DNA of 64,000 bases, from positions 124,001 through 188,000 of the forward strand of contig JBPOJB010000029.1 of NCBI GenBank assembly GCA_052034005.1, in the 5' to 3' direction. The first letter of the stretch is position 1. Each line of letters begins with the position of its first letter. Shown here piece after piece: positions 7,692 to 17,662 of this stretch. The notes under the pieces are model-generated. The model searched no databases, was not told the origin of the DNA, and saw only the letters and a program-made list of their open reading frames with translations. The stretch comes from JAAYDI01 sp052034005 (GTDB lineage: Bacteria > Planctomycetota > Planctomycetia > Pirellulales > Pirellulaceae). A program made the translations under genes and the position numbers.

Positions 7692-8945
7692 TCAGCCGGC
7701 CAATCCGTTGCGGAGCTGCCCGACGACGATGCAGGCGTTGTGTCCGCCGAACCCGAAGCTGTTGCTCATGGCCACGCGGACTTTCCGCTCGCGCGGCTGG
7801 TTGGGCGTGTAATCCAGGTCGCAATCGGGGTCGGGTCGCTGGAGGTTGATGGTGGGGGGGATGACGCTCTCGAGCAGGGACTGAATGGTCACGATCAGCT
7901 CGATGCCGCCGCTGGCGCCCAGGGTGTGCCCGAGTTGGCTCTTGGTGCTCGAGATGCTCAGCGCGCGGGCGTGGTCGCCGAACACCTGTTTGATGGCCAG
8001 GGTTTCCGCTTTGTCGCCCAGTTGAGTCGCGGTGCCATGGGCGTTGATGTAGTCGATCTCAGTGGGCGCGACTTGCGCGTCGGTCAGCGCGTTGGCCATG
8101 GCGCGGGCGGCCCCGGTCCCCCGCTCGTCCGGCTGCGTGATGTGTCCGGCATCGGTGCTGATACCGGACCCGAACACCTCGCAGTAGACCCGGGCGTTTC
8201 GGGCGCGGGCGTGTTCCAGTTCTTCGAAGACCAGCAGGCCGGCGCCTTCGCTGAACACGAACCCATCGCGATCGGCGTCGAACGGGCGGCTGGCGCCGGC
8301 CGGATCGTCGTTGCGCATTGACAGGGCTTTGATGTTCTGGAACGCGCTGAGGCCCATGCGCGTGATGGCGGCTTCCGTGCCCCCGGTGATGATCACATCG
8401 GTGCGGTTGTCCTGGATCAGTTTCACGGCGTCGGCCATGGCGTTGGTGGCGCTGGCGCAGGCGGTGGCGATCGAGTAGTTCGGGCCCCGGATGCCGTAGA
8501 CGATCGACAGCATGCTGCCGGCGGCGTTGAGCATCATCTTGGGCACGGTGAACGCCGAGACCCGGTCGGGCCCCTTGGTCATCAGCCGGCTCATCTGCAC
8601 TTCGATTTCGCACAGGCCGCCGATGCCGGACCCGAGCACGACGCCGCATCGATCGGAGTCCATCTGGGACAAATCCAGCCCGGAGTCGCGCAGCGCATCG
8701 GCGCCGGCCACCAGCGCGAACTGGGTGAACCGGTCGATCCGTTTCGCCTCTTTCGGGTCGATGTAGGCGCCGGGATCCCAGTCGTAGATGTCGCCCCCGA
8801 TCTTGACCTTCAGATCCGAGGTATCGCAGAGGCGCACCAGGTGCACGCCGCTTGCGCCCGCCAGAATCCGCTGCCACAGGTCGCCGACCCGGCAACTGAT
8901 CGCGGTCACCACGCCCATTCCGGTGACAACGACACGCCGCTTCAT
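7692..8945 (-). CDS. fabF: Beta-ketoacyl-ACP synthase II
   Basis: The 417-aa product condenses malonyl-ACP with acyl-ACP in fatty-acid elongation. The Cys-His-His triad is visible: Cys in ATACASATNAM, His in NAHGTATQLGDKAE and His in KSQLGHTLGASGG, with the glycine-rich NSFGFGGHN near the C-terminus. The ATG at 8945 follows an AGGACG site and gives the usual start MKRRVVVTGMG. It is the last gene of the rpmF-fabD-fabG-acpP-fabF run, 18 bp after acpP. Confidence 0.95.
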   Translation of the reverse strand: MKRRVVVTGMGVVTAISCRVGDLWQRILAGASGVHLVRLCDTSDLKVKIGGDIYDWDPGAYIDPKEAKRIDRFTQFALVAGADALRDSGLDLSQMDSDRCGVVLGSGIGGLCEIEVQMSRLMTKGPDRVSAFTVPKMMLNAAGSMLSIVYGIRGPNYSIATACASATNAMADAVKLIQDNRTDVIITGGTEAAITRMGLSAFQNIKALSMRNDDPAGASRPFDADRDGFVFSEGAGLLVFEELEHARARNARVYCEVFGSGISTDAGHITQPDERGTGAARAMANALTDAQVAPTEIDYINAHGTATQLGDKAETLAIKQVFGDHARALSISSTKSQLGHTLGASGGIELIVTIQSLLESVIPPTINLQRPDPDCDLDYTPNQPRERKVRVAMSNSFGFGGHNACIVVGQLRNGLAG

Positions 8946-8963
8946 ACTGCTGATCACGTCCTG

Positions 8964-9206
8964 CTAGGAGGAAGACTGGGCTTTGGCGATGAAGTCGATG
9001 GCTTCGCCGACCTTCTGGATCTTCTCGGCAGCGTCGTCCGGGATGTTGATATCGAACTCCTCTTCCAATTCCATGACGAGCTCGACGGTATCCAGCGAGT
9101 CCGCGCCCAAGTCATTGACGAAGTGGGTGTCTCTCGTGATCTTCTCTTTGTCGACCCCGAGCTGCTCAGCCACGATCTCGATTACGCGTTCTTCAACAGA
9201 TGCCAC
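8964..9206 (-). CDS. acpP: Acyl carrier protein
   Basis: The 80-aa acidic four-helix protein carries the growing acyl chain on phosphopantetheine attached to the Ser of the GADSLDTVELVME motif. The start is a GTG at 9206, giving (M)ASVEERVIEIV; an AGGAGG at 9221-9216 lies nine bases before it. Two earlier in-frame starts (TTG 9215, GTG 9212) are too close to or directly abut that site. It lies between fabG and fabF, the normal position. Confidence 0.95.
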   Translation of the reverse strand: MASVEERVIEIVAEQLGVDKEKITRDTHFVNDLGADSLDTVELVMELEEEFDINIPDDAAEKIQKVGEAIDFIAKAQSSS

Positions 9207-9215
9207 GTGCACCAA

Positions 9216-9221
9216 CCTCCT
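9216..9221 (-). promoter_or_regulatory. Ribosome binding site that decides the acpP start
   Basis: A full AGGAGG on the minus strand, the best such site I noticed in the window. It is directly followed by TTG and GTG codons in the acpP frame, but standard spacing points to the GTG at 9206-9204. Confidence 0.75.
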
Positions 9222-9412
9222 ATGATTTGGACCCGATGGCCCGACACCGGGCCAGCCTGTCTGCCACGCTTTTCAAGTTTTGTGGCCCTCGTACGCTTGC
9301 GGTCAGACCCACGAAGATAGAGGATTGCCAGCCGCGAGGTCAAGATATGGTCCGCCTCGCTCCTGGCCCTTTCTACCTGCGGTGATACTCTACCGCGCCC
9401 CGTCCGAGTGGC

Positions 9413-10201
9413 TCAACCCGTCATCCCCCCGTCGACGGTAAGCACGCAACCGGTGATGTAGGCGGCGGCGGGGCTGGCCAGGAACAGCACGGCGGCGGCC
9501 ACTTCCGCCGGTTTCCCCAGCCGCCGGGCCGGGATCTGTTTCTTGGCTTCTTCGAGCAGCACGTCGCCGAGTGTCCACGTCATGTCGCTCTCGATGAACC
9601 CGGGCGCGACGGCGTTGACCGTCACCTTCCGCTTGGCCAATTCCCGGCTCAAGCTGCGGGTCAACGCGATCAGGCCGGCCTTCGAGGCGGCGTAGTTGGC
9701 CTGGCCCGCGTTGCCCGACAGCCCCGACACGCTGCTGATGTTGATGATCCGCCCGTAGCGGGCCAGCATCATCACACGGGCCGCGGCCCGGGCGAACAGG
9801 AACGCGCCGCGCAGGTTCGTCTCCAGGACCTCGTCCCACTGCTGGTCGGTCATCCGGGCCAGCAAGGTGTCGCGCGTGATCCCCGCGTTGTTGACCAGGA
9901 TGTCGAGGCGCTGTCGCTGAGCCGCCACCGATTCGACCAGCTGATCGACCTTCGCCCCGTCCTTCACGTCGCAACTGACCGCCTCGGCCGTCCCGCCGTC
10001 GGCCTGGATGGCCGCGACCGTTTCGGCCAGCTTCTGGGCATCGCGGCCCACGCACACGACGGCGGCCCCGTTGGCCGCCAACTCGCACGCGATGGCCTGA
10101 CCCAGCCCACGCGACGCGCCGGTCACCAGCGCCACCTGCCCGCTCAAGTCCACCGTCAGCCGGCCGTCGCTCACTTCACGCATCTCACTTCGATCACTCA
10201 T
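9413..10201 (-). CDS. fabG: 3-oxoacyl-ACP reductase
   Basis: The 262-aa short-chain dehydrogenase reduces 3-oxoacyl-ACP with NADPH. Visible motifs are the nucleotide-binding VALVTGASRGLGQAIA, the NNAGITRD, the catalytic Ser (INISSVSGLSGN), and the Tyr-Lys pair in YAASKAG. The ATG at 10201 overlaps the fabD stop by four bases (ATGA), so translation is coupled. The N-terminus is about 15 residues longer than in E. coli FabG. About 200 bp separate it from acpP. Confidence 0.93.
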   Translation of the reverse strand: MSDRSEMREVSDGRLTVDLSGQVALVTGASRGLGQAIACELAANGAAVVCVGRDAQKLAETVAAIQADGGTAEAVSCDVKDGAKVDQLVESVAAQRQRLDILVNNAGITRDTLLARMTDQQWDEVLETNLRGAFLFARAAARVMMLARYGRIINISSVSGLSGNAGQANYAASKAGLIALTRSLSRELAKRKVTVNAVAPGFIESDMTWTLGDVLLEEAKKQIPARRLGKPAEVAAAVLFLASPAAAYITGCVLTVDGGMTG

Positions 10202-11112
10202 ACCGGGACGCTGTCACACATCGCCTTGCGATCGATCCGCTTGAGCAACCCGCGTAACACGCGCCCCGGGCCGATCTCGTAGAACTGGTTGACGGCTCGC
10301 TCCTGGAGCAGGTGCCGGACGGAATCCTCCCACCGCACGGGCGAGACCACCTGGCGGATGAGCAGTTGGCGGATCTCGTCCGGATCGTCGTGGCACTGGG
10401 CGTCGACATTCGATACCACGGGGATCCGCGGCGCGCGCAGGACGACCGTGTCCAGTGCCGCGGCCAGTCTGTCGACGGCCGAGTCCATCAGGCGGGTATG
10501 GAACGCGCCGGCCACGGGCAGCGGCACGGCTTTCATTGCGCCATAGGAGTCGGCCAGTTCCGCGGCCCGTTCACAGGCCGCCGCGTCGCCGGAGATCACC
10601 ACCTGGCCCGGGCACAGGTGGTTGGCCACCTGGAGCGTCTCTCCCGTGCCGCGGGCCTGCTCGCACAGTTCCTCGACGCGTGCCAGTTCCAGCCCCAGGA
10701 TGCTGACCATGCCGCTGGGGACCGCGTCGGATGCCGCCTGCATGGCCTCGCCGCGGATCTGCACGACGCCCAGCGCCGCCTCGAAGTCCAGCACGCCCGC
10801 GAACACCAAGGCCGTGTACTCGCCCAGGCTCAGCCCGGCGGCCGCCACGCACGCCGCCACGACGCCGGGCGATTCCTGCCGGATCGATTCCAGAGCCGCC
10901 AGGCTGGTGACGAACAACGCCGGCTGGCTCACCACGGTCGAGTCCAGCTCGTCCTCCGGGCCCTCGAAGCACACCTTCGACAACTCAAACCCCAAGAGGG
11001 CGTCCGCCCGCTCGTAGAGCTGTCGCGCGGCGGGCAGCGTGTCGTAGAGACGCCGACCCATCCCGACCGTCTGAGCGCCCTGACCCGGAAAGAGAAACGC
11101 AATGGTCTTCAC
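10198..11112 (-). CDS. fabD: Malonyl-CoA:ACP transacylase
   Basis: The 304-aa product loads malonyl groups onto ACP. It has the N-terminal FLFPGQGAQ, the nucleophile Ser in GLSLGEYTAL and the catalytic His in GAFHTRLM; the Arg near QIRGEAMQ is the usual malonyl-binding residue. Translation starts at a GTG at 11112 with a GGAAGG site upstream. It overlaps fabG by four bases and lies 39 bp after rpmF. plsX and fabH, often found between rpmF and fabD, are absent here. Confidence 0.94.
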   Translation of the reverse strand: MKTIAFLFPGQGAQTVGMGRRLYDTLPAARQLYERADALLGFELSKVCFEGPEDELDSTVVSQPALFVTSLAALESIRQESPGVVAACVAAAGLSLGEYTALVFAGVLDFEAALGVVQIRGEAMQAASDAVPSGMVSILGLELARVEELCEQARGTGETLQVANHLCPGQVVISGDAAACERAAELADSYGAMKAVPLPVAGAFHTRLMDSAVDRLAAALDTVVLRAPRIPVVSNVDAQCHDDPDEIRQLLIRQVVSPVRWEDSVRHLLQERAVNQFYEIGPGRVLRGLLKRIDRKAMCDSVPV

Positions 11113-11151
11113 GCGCGGTGCCTTCCAGGAATGGGCCAGGGAATCTCCGCC

Positions 11152-11334
11152 TTACGACTCGGCCGTCTGCACCACCTGACGACCCATGTAATGCCCGCAG
11201 GTCGGGCACACCACATGGGTCGGCACGCCTGTCTGGCACTTGGTACAGAACATCAGCTGGCGCGGCTTCTTGCCATGGTGGGAACGGCGTGTACCCGTGC
11301 GGGCATTGGAGTGTTTGCGCTTCGGAACGGCCAT
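11152..11334 (-). CDS. rpmF: 50S ribosomal protein L32
   Basis: The 60-aa product starts MAVPKRKHSNARTGTRR, the usual L32 beginning, and carries a zinc-ribbon with CTKC and CPTC pairs. The ATG at 11334 follows a GAGGT site; the longer frame to 11370 is ignored. It heads the fatty-acid cluster, a pairing seen in many bacteria. Confidence 0.95.
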   Translation of the reverse strand: MAVPKRKHSNARTGTRRSHHGKKPRQLMFCTKCQTGVPTHVVCPTCGHYMGRQVVQTAES

Positions 11335-11457
11335 CTGACTACCTCGACTCGGGACGCAACCACCGGCCACGGATTGTGTTGTGGCAACTCGGCTCGGTTC
11401 ACTGGTGAGCCGCTCATGGTAGGAGTCGGCTGGCAGGCTGTCAAGCCGAGCGGGCCG

Positions 11458-12465
11458 TCAGAACAGCCGCTTCTCCTGGCCGTCCAGCTGCAGGTGCTCG
11501 TAGGCCTTGGAGGTGGCGATCCGCCCGCGCGGCGTGCGCACCACGAACTCGATCCGCAACAGAAACGGCTCCACCTCGTCCTCCAGCGTATCGCCCGACG
11601 TGTTCATCGTGTGCGCGATCGCCTCGACGCCGGCCGGGCCCCCGTGGAAGACGCGGATCAGCGTGTCCAGGTAGCGGCGGTCCTGGGAGTCGAGCCCGAC
11701 CGGATCGATTCCAGCCATCTCCAGCGCCTGGCGGGCCAGCTCCAGCGTGATGTGCCCGTCGGCGCGGCTCGTGGCGAAATCACGCACCCACCGGAGCCGG
11801 TTGTTGGCCACCCGCGGCGTCGAGCGGCTCCGCAACGCGATGTCCCGCGCCGCGTCCGCGTCGATCGGGACCGACAGCTTCCGGGCGTTCCGCACGACCA
11901 GTTCCGTCAGCTCATCGACCGAGTAGAATCCCAGGTGTTCCCGGATCTGAAACCGGTCGCGGAGCGGCCCCGAGAGCATCCCGGCGCGCGTCGTGGCGCC
12001 GATCATCGTGAACGGCTTGAGCCACAGGTTGTGCGTGCGGGCGTTGACTCCTTCGCCCAGCACCACGTCGATCCGGAAGTCCTCCATCGCCGTGTACAGG
12101 TACTCTTCCACCGCCCGCGGCAGGCGATGGATCTCGTCGATGAACAACACGGACCGCTCTTCCGCGTTGGTCAGGTACGGCACGAGGTCCTTGGGCGCCT
12201 TGAGCACGGCGCCGCTGGCCAGCTGCACGCTGGCCCCCAGCTCATTGGGGATGCAGGTGGCGAATGTCGTCTTGCCGAGCCCTGGGGGGCCGTCAAACAG
12301 CACGTGGCCCAGCGCCTCGCCCCGCTTGCGCGCCGCGTCGATGGCGATGCGCAGCCGCTCGGCCACCTCCCGCTGGCCAATCATGTCCTGCATCCGCTGC
12401 GGGCGGAGGTTCTGATTGAAATCATCGTCCGGGGATGACGCCGCGACGATCCGCTCGCGTACCAT
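11458..12465 (-). CDS. ruvB: Holliday junction branch migration ATPase RuvB
   Basis: The 335-aa AAA+ motor drives branch migration together with RuvA at recombination junctions. Walker A is GPPGLGKTTFA, Walker B is LFIDEIHRLPRAVEEYL, sensor 1 lies in IGATTRAGMLSGPLRDRF with the arginine finger, and a winged-helix C-terminal domain ends the protein. The ATG at 12465 gives a normal N-terminus. It follows ruvA after 123 bp; a TACACT-like box near 12510 on the minus strand could give it an extra promoter. Confidence 0.95.
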   Translation of the reverse strand: MVRERIVAASSPDDDFNQNLRPQRMQDMIGQREVAERLRIAIDAARKRGEALGHVLFDGPPGLGKTTFATCIPNELGASVQLASGAVLKAPKDLVPYLTNAEERSVLFIDEIHRLPRAVEEYLYTAMEDFRIDVVLGEGVNARTHNLWLKPFTMIGATTRAGMLSGPLRDRFQIREHLGFYSVDELTELVVRNARKLSVPIDADAARDIALRSRSTPRVANNRLRWVRDFATSRADGHITLELARQALEMAGIDPVGLDSQDRRYLDTLIRVFHGGPAGVEAIAHTMNTSGDTLEDEVEPFLLRIEFVVRTPRGRIATSKAYEHLQLDGQEKRLF

Positions 12466-12588
12466 GAGCGCGTGTCCTGCCGGTGAACACTTGTTGACTA
12501 CCCGCCGACCGTGAGTGTAGCAGACGCACCGGGGGGCAGGGAGTAGGGCGCCGCGGCGGCCGTGGGACGCCCTCGGGCGGGCCGGCCG

Positions 12589-13215
12589 CTACGGCTTGCT
12601 GCTCTGCTGGTAGACGGCGTGGAGCAGTTCATCGACATCCTTGAAGCGTCGCTTGGTGGCCAGGGTTTCGTCGAGGATGCGGCGCGCTTCGGTTTCGCTG
12701 TGGCCGAGCTGGGTCAGCAGCAGGAAGGTGTCCTGGACGATGTCGTGTTCGACCTGATCGGCCGTGAATTCCTCGCGGGCGGCGATCAGGGCGAACTTGC
12801 ACATCTTGCGGCGGAGCTTGGCGATGATGCGTTCGGCCGTCGCCGGGCCGACCCCGGGGAGGGCGGCGAGTCCTTTGGCGTCCTGGTCGGCGATCAGCGC
12901 GGCCACTTCGCGGACGGGCCGGACCATGGCGCGCAGCGCCTTGCGGACGCCGACGCCGTCGACGCTGCAGAACATCTCGAAGAACTCCCGTTCGATTTCG
13001 GTCAGGAAGCCGACCAGGCGGGGCGTGATCCGGCCGTGGGCCGGGTTGCCTTCCAGGTAATGGACCGTGTACAAGCTCACGTCGCTTTGCAGCCGGTGCT
13101 GCAGCTGGCGTCGGACGAACTCGGGGATCAGGACCTGGTAGTCGAAGGCCCCGGCGACCAGGGTCGCCGCGTCGTCGTCGACGTGGGTCAGGAGGCCTTG
13201 GATGCGGGTAATCAC
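12589..13215 (-). CDS. ruvA: Holliday junction binding protein RuvA
   Basis: The 208-aa product starts (M)ITRIQGLL and forms the tetrameric junction-binding platform of the RuvAB complex. Helix-hairpin-helix segments are visible as FCSVDGVGVRKALRAM and LAALPGVGPATAERIIAKL; the C-terminal third (LLLTQLGHSETEARRIL) is the RuvB-contacting domain III. It starts at GTG 13215, whose GTGA overlaps the ruvC stop, so the two are translationally coupled. A longer frame upstream overlaps ruvC and is not coding. Confidence 0.92.
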   Translation of the reverse strand: MITRIQGLLTHVDDDAATLVAGAFDYQVLIPEFVRRQLQHRLQSDVSLYTVHYLEGNPAHGRITPRLVGFLTEIEREFFEMFCSVDGVGVRKALRAMVRPVREVAALIADQDAKGLAALPGVGPATAERIIAKLRRKMCKFALIAAREEFTADQVEHDIVQDTFLLLTQLGHSETEARRILDETLATKRRFKDVDELLHAVYQQSSKP

Positions 13216-13739
13216 GGGAGCCTCACTCGCTGTCGGTCGAGGTACAGGTGGCACAGGGCGATGGCCAGCGCGTCGGCCACGTCGGGCGGTTCGGGAGGGA
13301 CGGCCAGGGACAGTTCGCGGCAGATGGCCTGTTGGATCTGCGCCTTGGAGGCTCGGCCGCTGCCGGTCAGCAGCCGCTTGACTTGGGTGGCCGCATAGTG
13401 TCTGACCGGGATGTGGGCTTCCGCGGCGGCCAGGCAGATGACGCCGCGGGCATGGCCCATGAGGATGGCGGTGCGCGGCCGCTTGTAGTGGCTGTACAGC
13501 TCCTCCACGGCCATAGCTTGCGGCGTCAACGATCGGATCACGTCGCGCACGCCCTGGCAGATCTCGGCCAGGCGTGTTTCGAGCGATGTGCCGGCCCGGC
13601 TCCGCACGATCCCCGCCTCGCACAGGCGGGGTCCGGCGCTGCCGCGTTCCAGCACCCCGTAGCCGGTGGTGTTGAGTCCTGGGTCGATGCCCAGCACCCG
13701 TGGCGGGTGATTCGATGGTGACCGTACGTTGTCAGGCAT
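13212..13739 (-). CDS. ruvC: Crossover junction endodeoxyribonuclease RuvC
   Basis: The 175-aa product resolves Holliday junctions by paired nicks. Catalytic acidic residues are visible in VLGIDPGLNTTGYG, AVEELYSHYKRP and PPDVADALAIALCH. The ATG at 13739 was preferred because it lies 11 bases after the cysS stop; a GTG at 13766 would overlap cysS and adds nine residues. Homologs begin only a few residues before the first catalytic Asp, so even the chosen N-terminus is somewhat extended. It overlaps ruvA by four bases. Confidence 0.93.
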   Translation of the reverse strand: MPDNVRSPSNHPPRVLGIDPGLNTTGYGVLERGSAGPRLCEAGIVRSRAGTSLETRLAEICQGVRDVIRSLTPQAMAVEELYSHYKRPRTAILMGHARGVICLAAAEAHIPVRHYAATQVKRLLTGSGRASKAQIQQAICRELSLAVPPEPPDVADALAIALCHLYLDRQRVRLP

Positions 13740-13750
13740 GCTCTTGCCGG

Positions 13751-15322
<1,572 letters not shown>

Positions 15323-15347
15323 GACTCCATCATCATCCGGTTGTTCA

Positions 15348-15947
15348 TCACTCCAGGACATCATCGTTCAGCGTGTGCGAGGCCGGTCCGGACGCGGCCC
15401 GGTTTGCCGCCGCCGCGGCCTGCACATGGGACGCGGGCTCGACGCCCGCGACGCGCTCGAGCAACACGACGCACTGGGCGGCGATGACCTCCTCGCAACC
15501 AATCGGTCCCACTCCCTCTCCCGTCTTGGCCTGCAGCCCCACCTGTCCCGGGGAAACCGCCAGGATGTCGGCCAGGTGTTGGCAGATCTGCCGCTTGTAG
15601 GCGCCCAGCCGCGGGCGCTGGGCGAACACGATGCAGTCCAGGTTCTGCAGCCGATAGCCGGCCTGCTGCACCCGGACCCAGGCCGACCGGAGCATCTCGG
15701 CAGAATCCCGGCCGCGGTGCGCCGCGTCCGTGTCGGGGAACAGATCTCCGATGTCGCCGGCCGCGATGGCGCCCAGCAGGGCGTCGGTGACCGCGTGCAG
15801 CAGCACATCGCCGTCGCTGTGCCCGGCCAGGTGTGCATCGTGTGGGATGTCCATCCCGCCCAGGCGCAGCGGGCCGCCGGGAAGCACCCGGTGCGTGTCA
15901 TGCCCGATGCCAATCCGGTTGATCGTCGTGGTCGATTCCGTTCCCAT
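15348..15947 (-). CDS. ispF: 2-C-methyl-D-erythritol 2,4-cyclodiphosphate synthase
   Basis: The 199-aa product catalyses the cyclisation step of the MEP isoprenoid pathway. The zinc-site motif is IGIGHDTHRV, followed by HSDGDVLLHAVTDALLGA and GDIGDLFPDTD. The body ends near residue 165, and about 30 further residues, Ala-rich, extend beyond the usual 155-160 length. The ATG at 15947 has no clear ribosome site. A TATAAT on the minus strand at 16007-16002 lies about 55 bp upstream and is a good promoter candidate for the ispF-cysS-ruvCA run. Confidence 0.92.
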   Translation of the reverse strand: MGTESTTTINRIGIGHDTHRVLPGGPLRLGGMDIPHDAHLAGHSDGDVLLHAVTDALLGAIAAGDIGDLFPDTDAAHRGRDSAEMLRSAWVRVQQAGYRLQNLDCIVFAQRPRLGAYKRQICQHLADILAVSPGQVGLQAKTGEGVGPIGCEEVIAAQCVVLLERVAGVEPASHVQAAAAANRAASGPASHTLNDDVLE

Positions 15948-16001
15948 GGTGTGTGGCTCTGTGTTCGGGCCGCACGGCTGCACCGGCGGAAGGAGCGGCC
16001 C

Positions 16002-16007
16002 GATTAT
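16002..16007 (-). promoter_or_regulatory. TATAAT -10 box upstream of ispF
   Basis: The plus strand reads ATTATA, so the minus strand carries a perfect TATAAT about 55 bp before the ispF ATG. No convincing -35 element was seen. Confidence 0.45.
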
Positions 16008-16101
16008 AGCGGACGGCGGGGGGGGCGACAACGCGACCGTCGCGCGGGGGCGCGAGCCTGTCCGAGCTGGGCGTCCCCGCGGTCCGAGTTGGAGACCGTT
16101 T

Positions 16102-16566
16102 GGGCGCCGGCGGCCGGCATCTGAAGCCGCGTCGGGACAACTGTGGCGGCTGCTGAGCGAAGTGCGTGTGCCGGTCAGGCGTGGCCTGTGTAACCGCAGG
16201 GCCAGAGTCCGCCGCCAGGCGGACGACGTGAGCGCGCGCTGGGCGCCGGCGGCCGGCACCTGAAGCCGCGTCGGGACGACTGTGGGTCCTGCTGGGCCAG
16301 ATCCGTGCCCTGATCAGGCGAGGATTTGCTGCCGACCGCCTCCTCACAGCGCGCGGCCCGTTGGGCCTGCGGTTACACAGGTGGAGTCTGCCGCCAGGCG
16401 GACGACGTGAGCGCGCACTGGTCCATGCGGCTGCACACGGGGGCCGGGCGAGGGTTTGCTGCGGACCGCCTCCCCACAGCGCGCGGCCCGTTAGACCTGC
16501 GGTCACACAGGTGGAGTCCGCCGCCAGGCGGACGGCGTGAGCGCGCGCTGGTCCATGCCGCTGCAC
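16102..16566. repeat. Cluster of diverged intergenic repeats with hairpin cores
   Basis: A 115-bp unit at 16322-16436 recurs at 16452-16566 with about ten mismatches by eye (period 130 bp). A 45-bp segment at 16102-16146 recurs at 16241-16285 with two mismatches. A shared 37-bp core occurs at 16206, 16385 and 16515 and contains GTCCGCC-GCCA-GGCGGAC, a perfect 7-bp hairpin (one G-T pair in the middle copy). A 16-bp piece of unit two (16366-16381) is present in reverse complement at 16185-16200. The spacing is irregular and the spacers are not unique, so this is not a CRISPR. It looks like a mosaic of REP-like elements. Confidence 0.7.
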
Positions 16567-16627
16567 TCGTTCCGGCCACAGACGCCCCGGATGCAACGCT
16601 CACCTGTCCGATGCGGGCACGCCGCCT

Positions 16628-16633
16628 TATAAT
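16628..16633 (+). promoter_or_regulatory. TATAAT box nine bases before an ATG (leaderless start likely)
   Basis: A consensus -10 hexamer ends nine bases before the ATG of the ABC ATPase gene, and the bases between show no ribosome site. A transcript starting at the usual distance from a -10 box would begin at or next to the ATG. Confidence 0.45.
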
Positions 16634-16642
16634 CGATCCACG

Positions 16643-17662
16643 ATGGCCACGATCGAGATCGAGCAGCTTTCGAAGTCCTACAAGGTCTACCAGAAGCAGG
16701 AGGGGCTGCGGGCGTCCCTGCGCGGGCTGTTCCGGCGCGAATACCGCGTGGTCCGCGCGGTGCGGGAGATCGACCTGACGGTGGAGCAGGGTGAGTTCGT
16801 GGCGTTTCTCGGGCCCAACGGCGCCGGGAAGACGACCACGCTCAAGCTGCTCTCGGGGGTGATCAGTCCCACGTCGGGCACGGCGCGCGTGATGGGCTAT
16901 GTGCCCTGGCAGAGAGACAACGCGTACCGTCGCCGCTTTGCGCTGGTGATGGGGCAGAAGAACCAGCTGTGGTGGGACCTGCCGGCCCAGGAGTCGTTCC
17001 GCCTGCACGAGCAGATCTACCGGATCGACCGCGCGCAGTTCCAGGCGACGCTCGACGAATTGACCGCGCTGCTGAACGTGGCCCACCTGTTGCGCCAGCC
17101 GGTCCGCGAGCTGTCGCTGGGCGAGCGCATGAAGATGGAGCTGATCGCGGCCCTGCTGCATTCCCCGGAAGTGCTGTTCCTGGACGAGCCCACGATCGGG
17201 CTGGACGTCGTGGCGCAGCACAACATCCAGCAGTTCTTGAAGTACTATCAGCGCAAGCGGCAGATCACGATCCTGCTGACCAGCCATTACATGAAGGATG
17301 TCAGCGCGTTGTGCAAGCGGGTGGTGATCATCGCGGACGGCTGCCTGCATTACGACGGGTCGCTGAGCGGGATCGTGGACCGTTTCAGCGGGCACAAGAT
17401 CGTGACGCTGCAGCTGGCCGAGGGCCAGGGTTTCCGGGATCTGGAGCGGTTCGGAACGGTGCTCGACGCCGATCCGCCCCGGGCGCGGCTGCGGGTCCCG
17501 CGCCGGCAGGTCCCGTCCGTGACGGCGGCGATCCTCAACGCGTACGCGGTGCAGGACGTGGCGGTCGAGGATCCGCCGCTGGAGGAGGTCATCGCGGAGG
17601 TGTTTGTGCAGGCGGACGATGCGAACTCGCGCACGCATGTCGGCCAGGCGGTGCGCTCGTGA
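16643..17662 (+). CDS. ABC-2 type exporter, ATP-binding protein
   Basis: The 339-aa product is the ATPase of an ABC-2 type exporter. Walker A is GPNGAGKTTTLKLL, the signature is LSLGERMKMEL (LSLGE in place of LSGGQ), Walker B is EVLFLDEPTIGLD, and the switch His is in LLTSHYMKD. About 90 further residues form a C-terminal regulatory domain. It overlaps the first permease gene by four bases (GTGA). The three genes make one exporter of the DrrA/NatA-like class that includes a pair of 6-TM permeases; substrate unknown. Confidence 0.9.
   Translation: MATIEIEQLSKSYKVYQKQEGLRASLRGLFRREYRVVRAVREIDLTVEQGEFVAFLGPNGAGKTTTLKLLSGVISPTSGTARVMGYVPWQRDNAYRRRFALVMGQKNQLWWDLPAQESFRLHEQIYRIDRAQFQATLDELTALLNVAHLLRQPVRELSLGERMKMELIAALLHSPEVLFLDEPTIGLDVVAQHNIQQFLKYYQRKRQITILLTSHYMKDVSALCKRVVIIADGCLHYDGSLSGIVDRFSGHKIVTLQLAEGQGFRDLERFGTVLDADPPRARLRVPRRQVPSVTAAILNAYAVQDVAVEDPPLEEVIAEVFVQADDANSRTHVGQAVRS

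Larger units (their letters stand above)
15948..16642. other. Non-coding 695-bp spacer with diverged repeats
   Basis: No protein is supported. Open frames on both strands here translate to repeated Arg/Pro/Ala-rich text that follows the DNA repeats. The spacer separates divergent ispF and the ABC ATPase gene and holds one TATAAT box for each (16002-16007 minus, 16628-16633 plus), with the repeat cluster between them. Confidence 0.65.

Noticed and set aside
16102..16566. CRISPR array
   Set aside because: Repeat spacing is 130-179 bp, the units are diverged, the spacers are not unique and no cas gene is present.
15898..16596. 232-codon minus-strand frame and 150-codon plus-strand frame (16326-16778) in the repeat spacer
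   Set aside because: The peptides are repeated Arg/Pro/Ala text that only follows the DNA repeat period; no ribosome site and no conserved residues.
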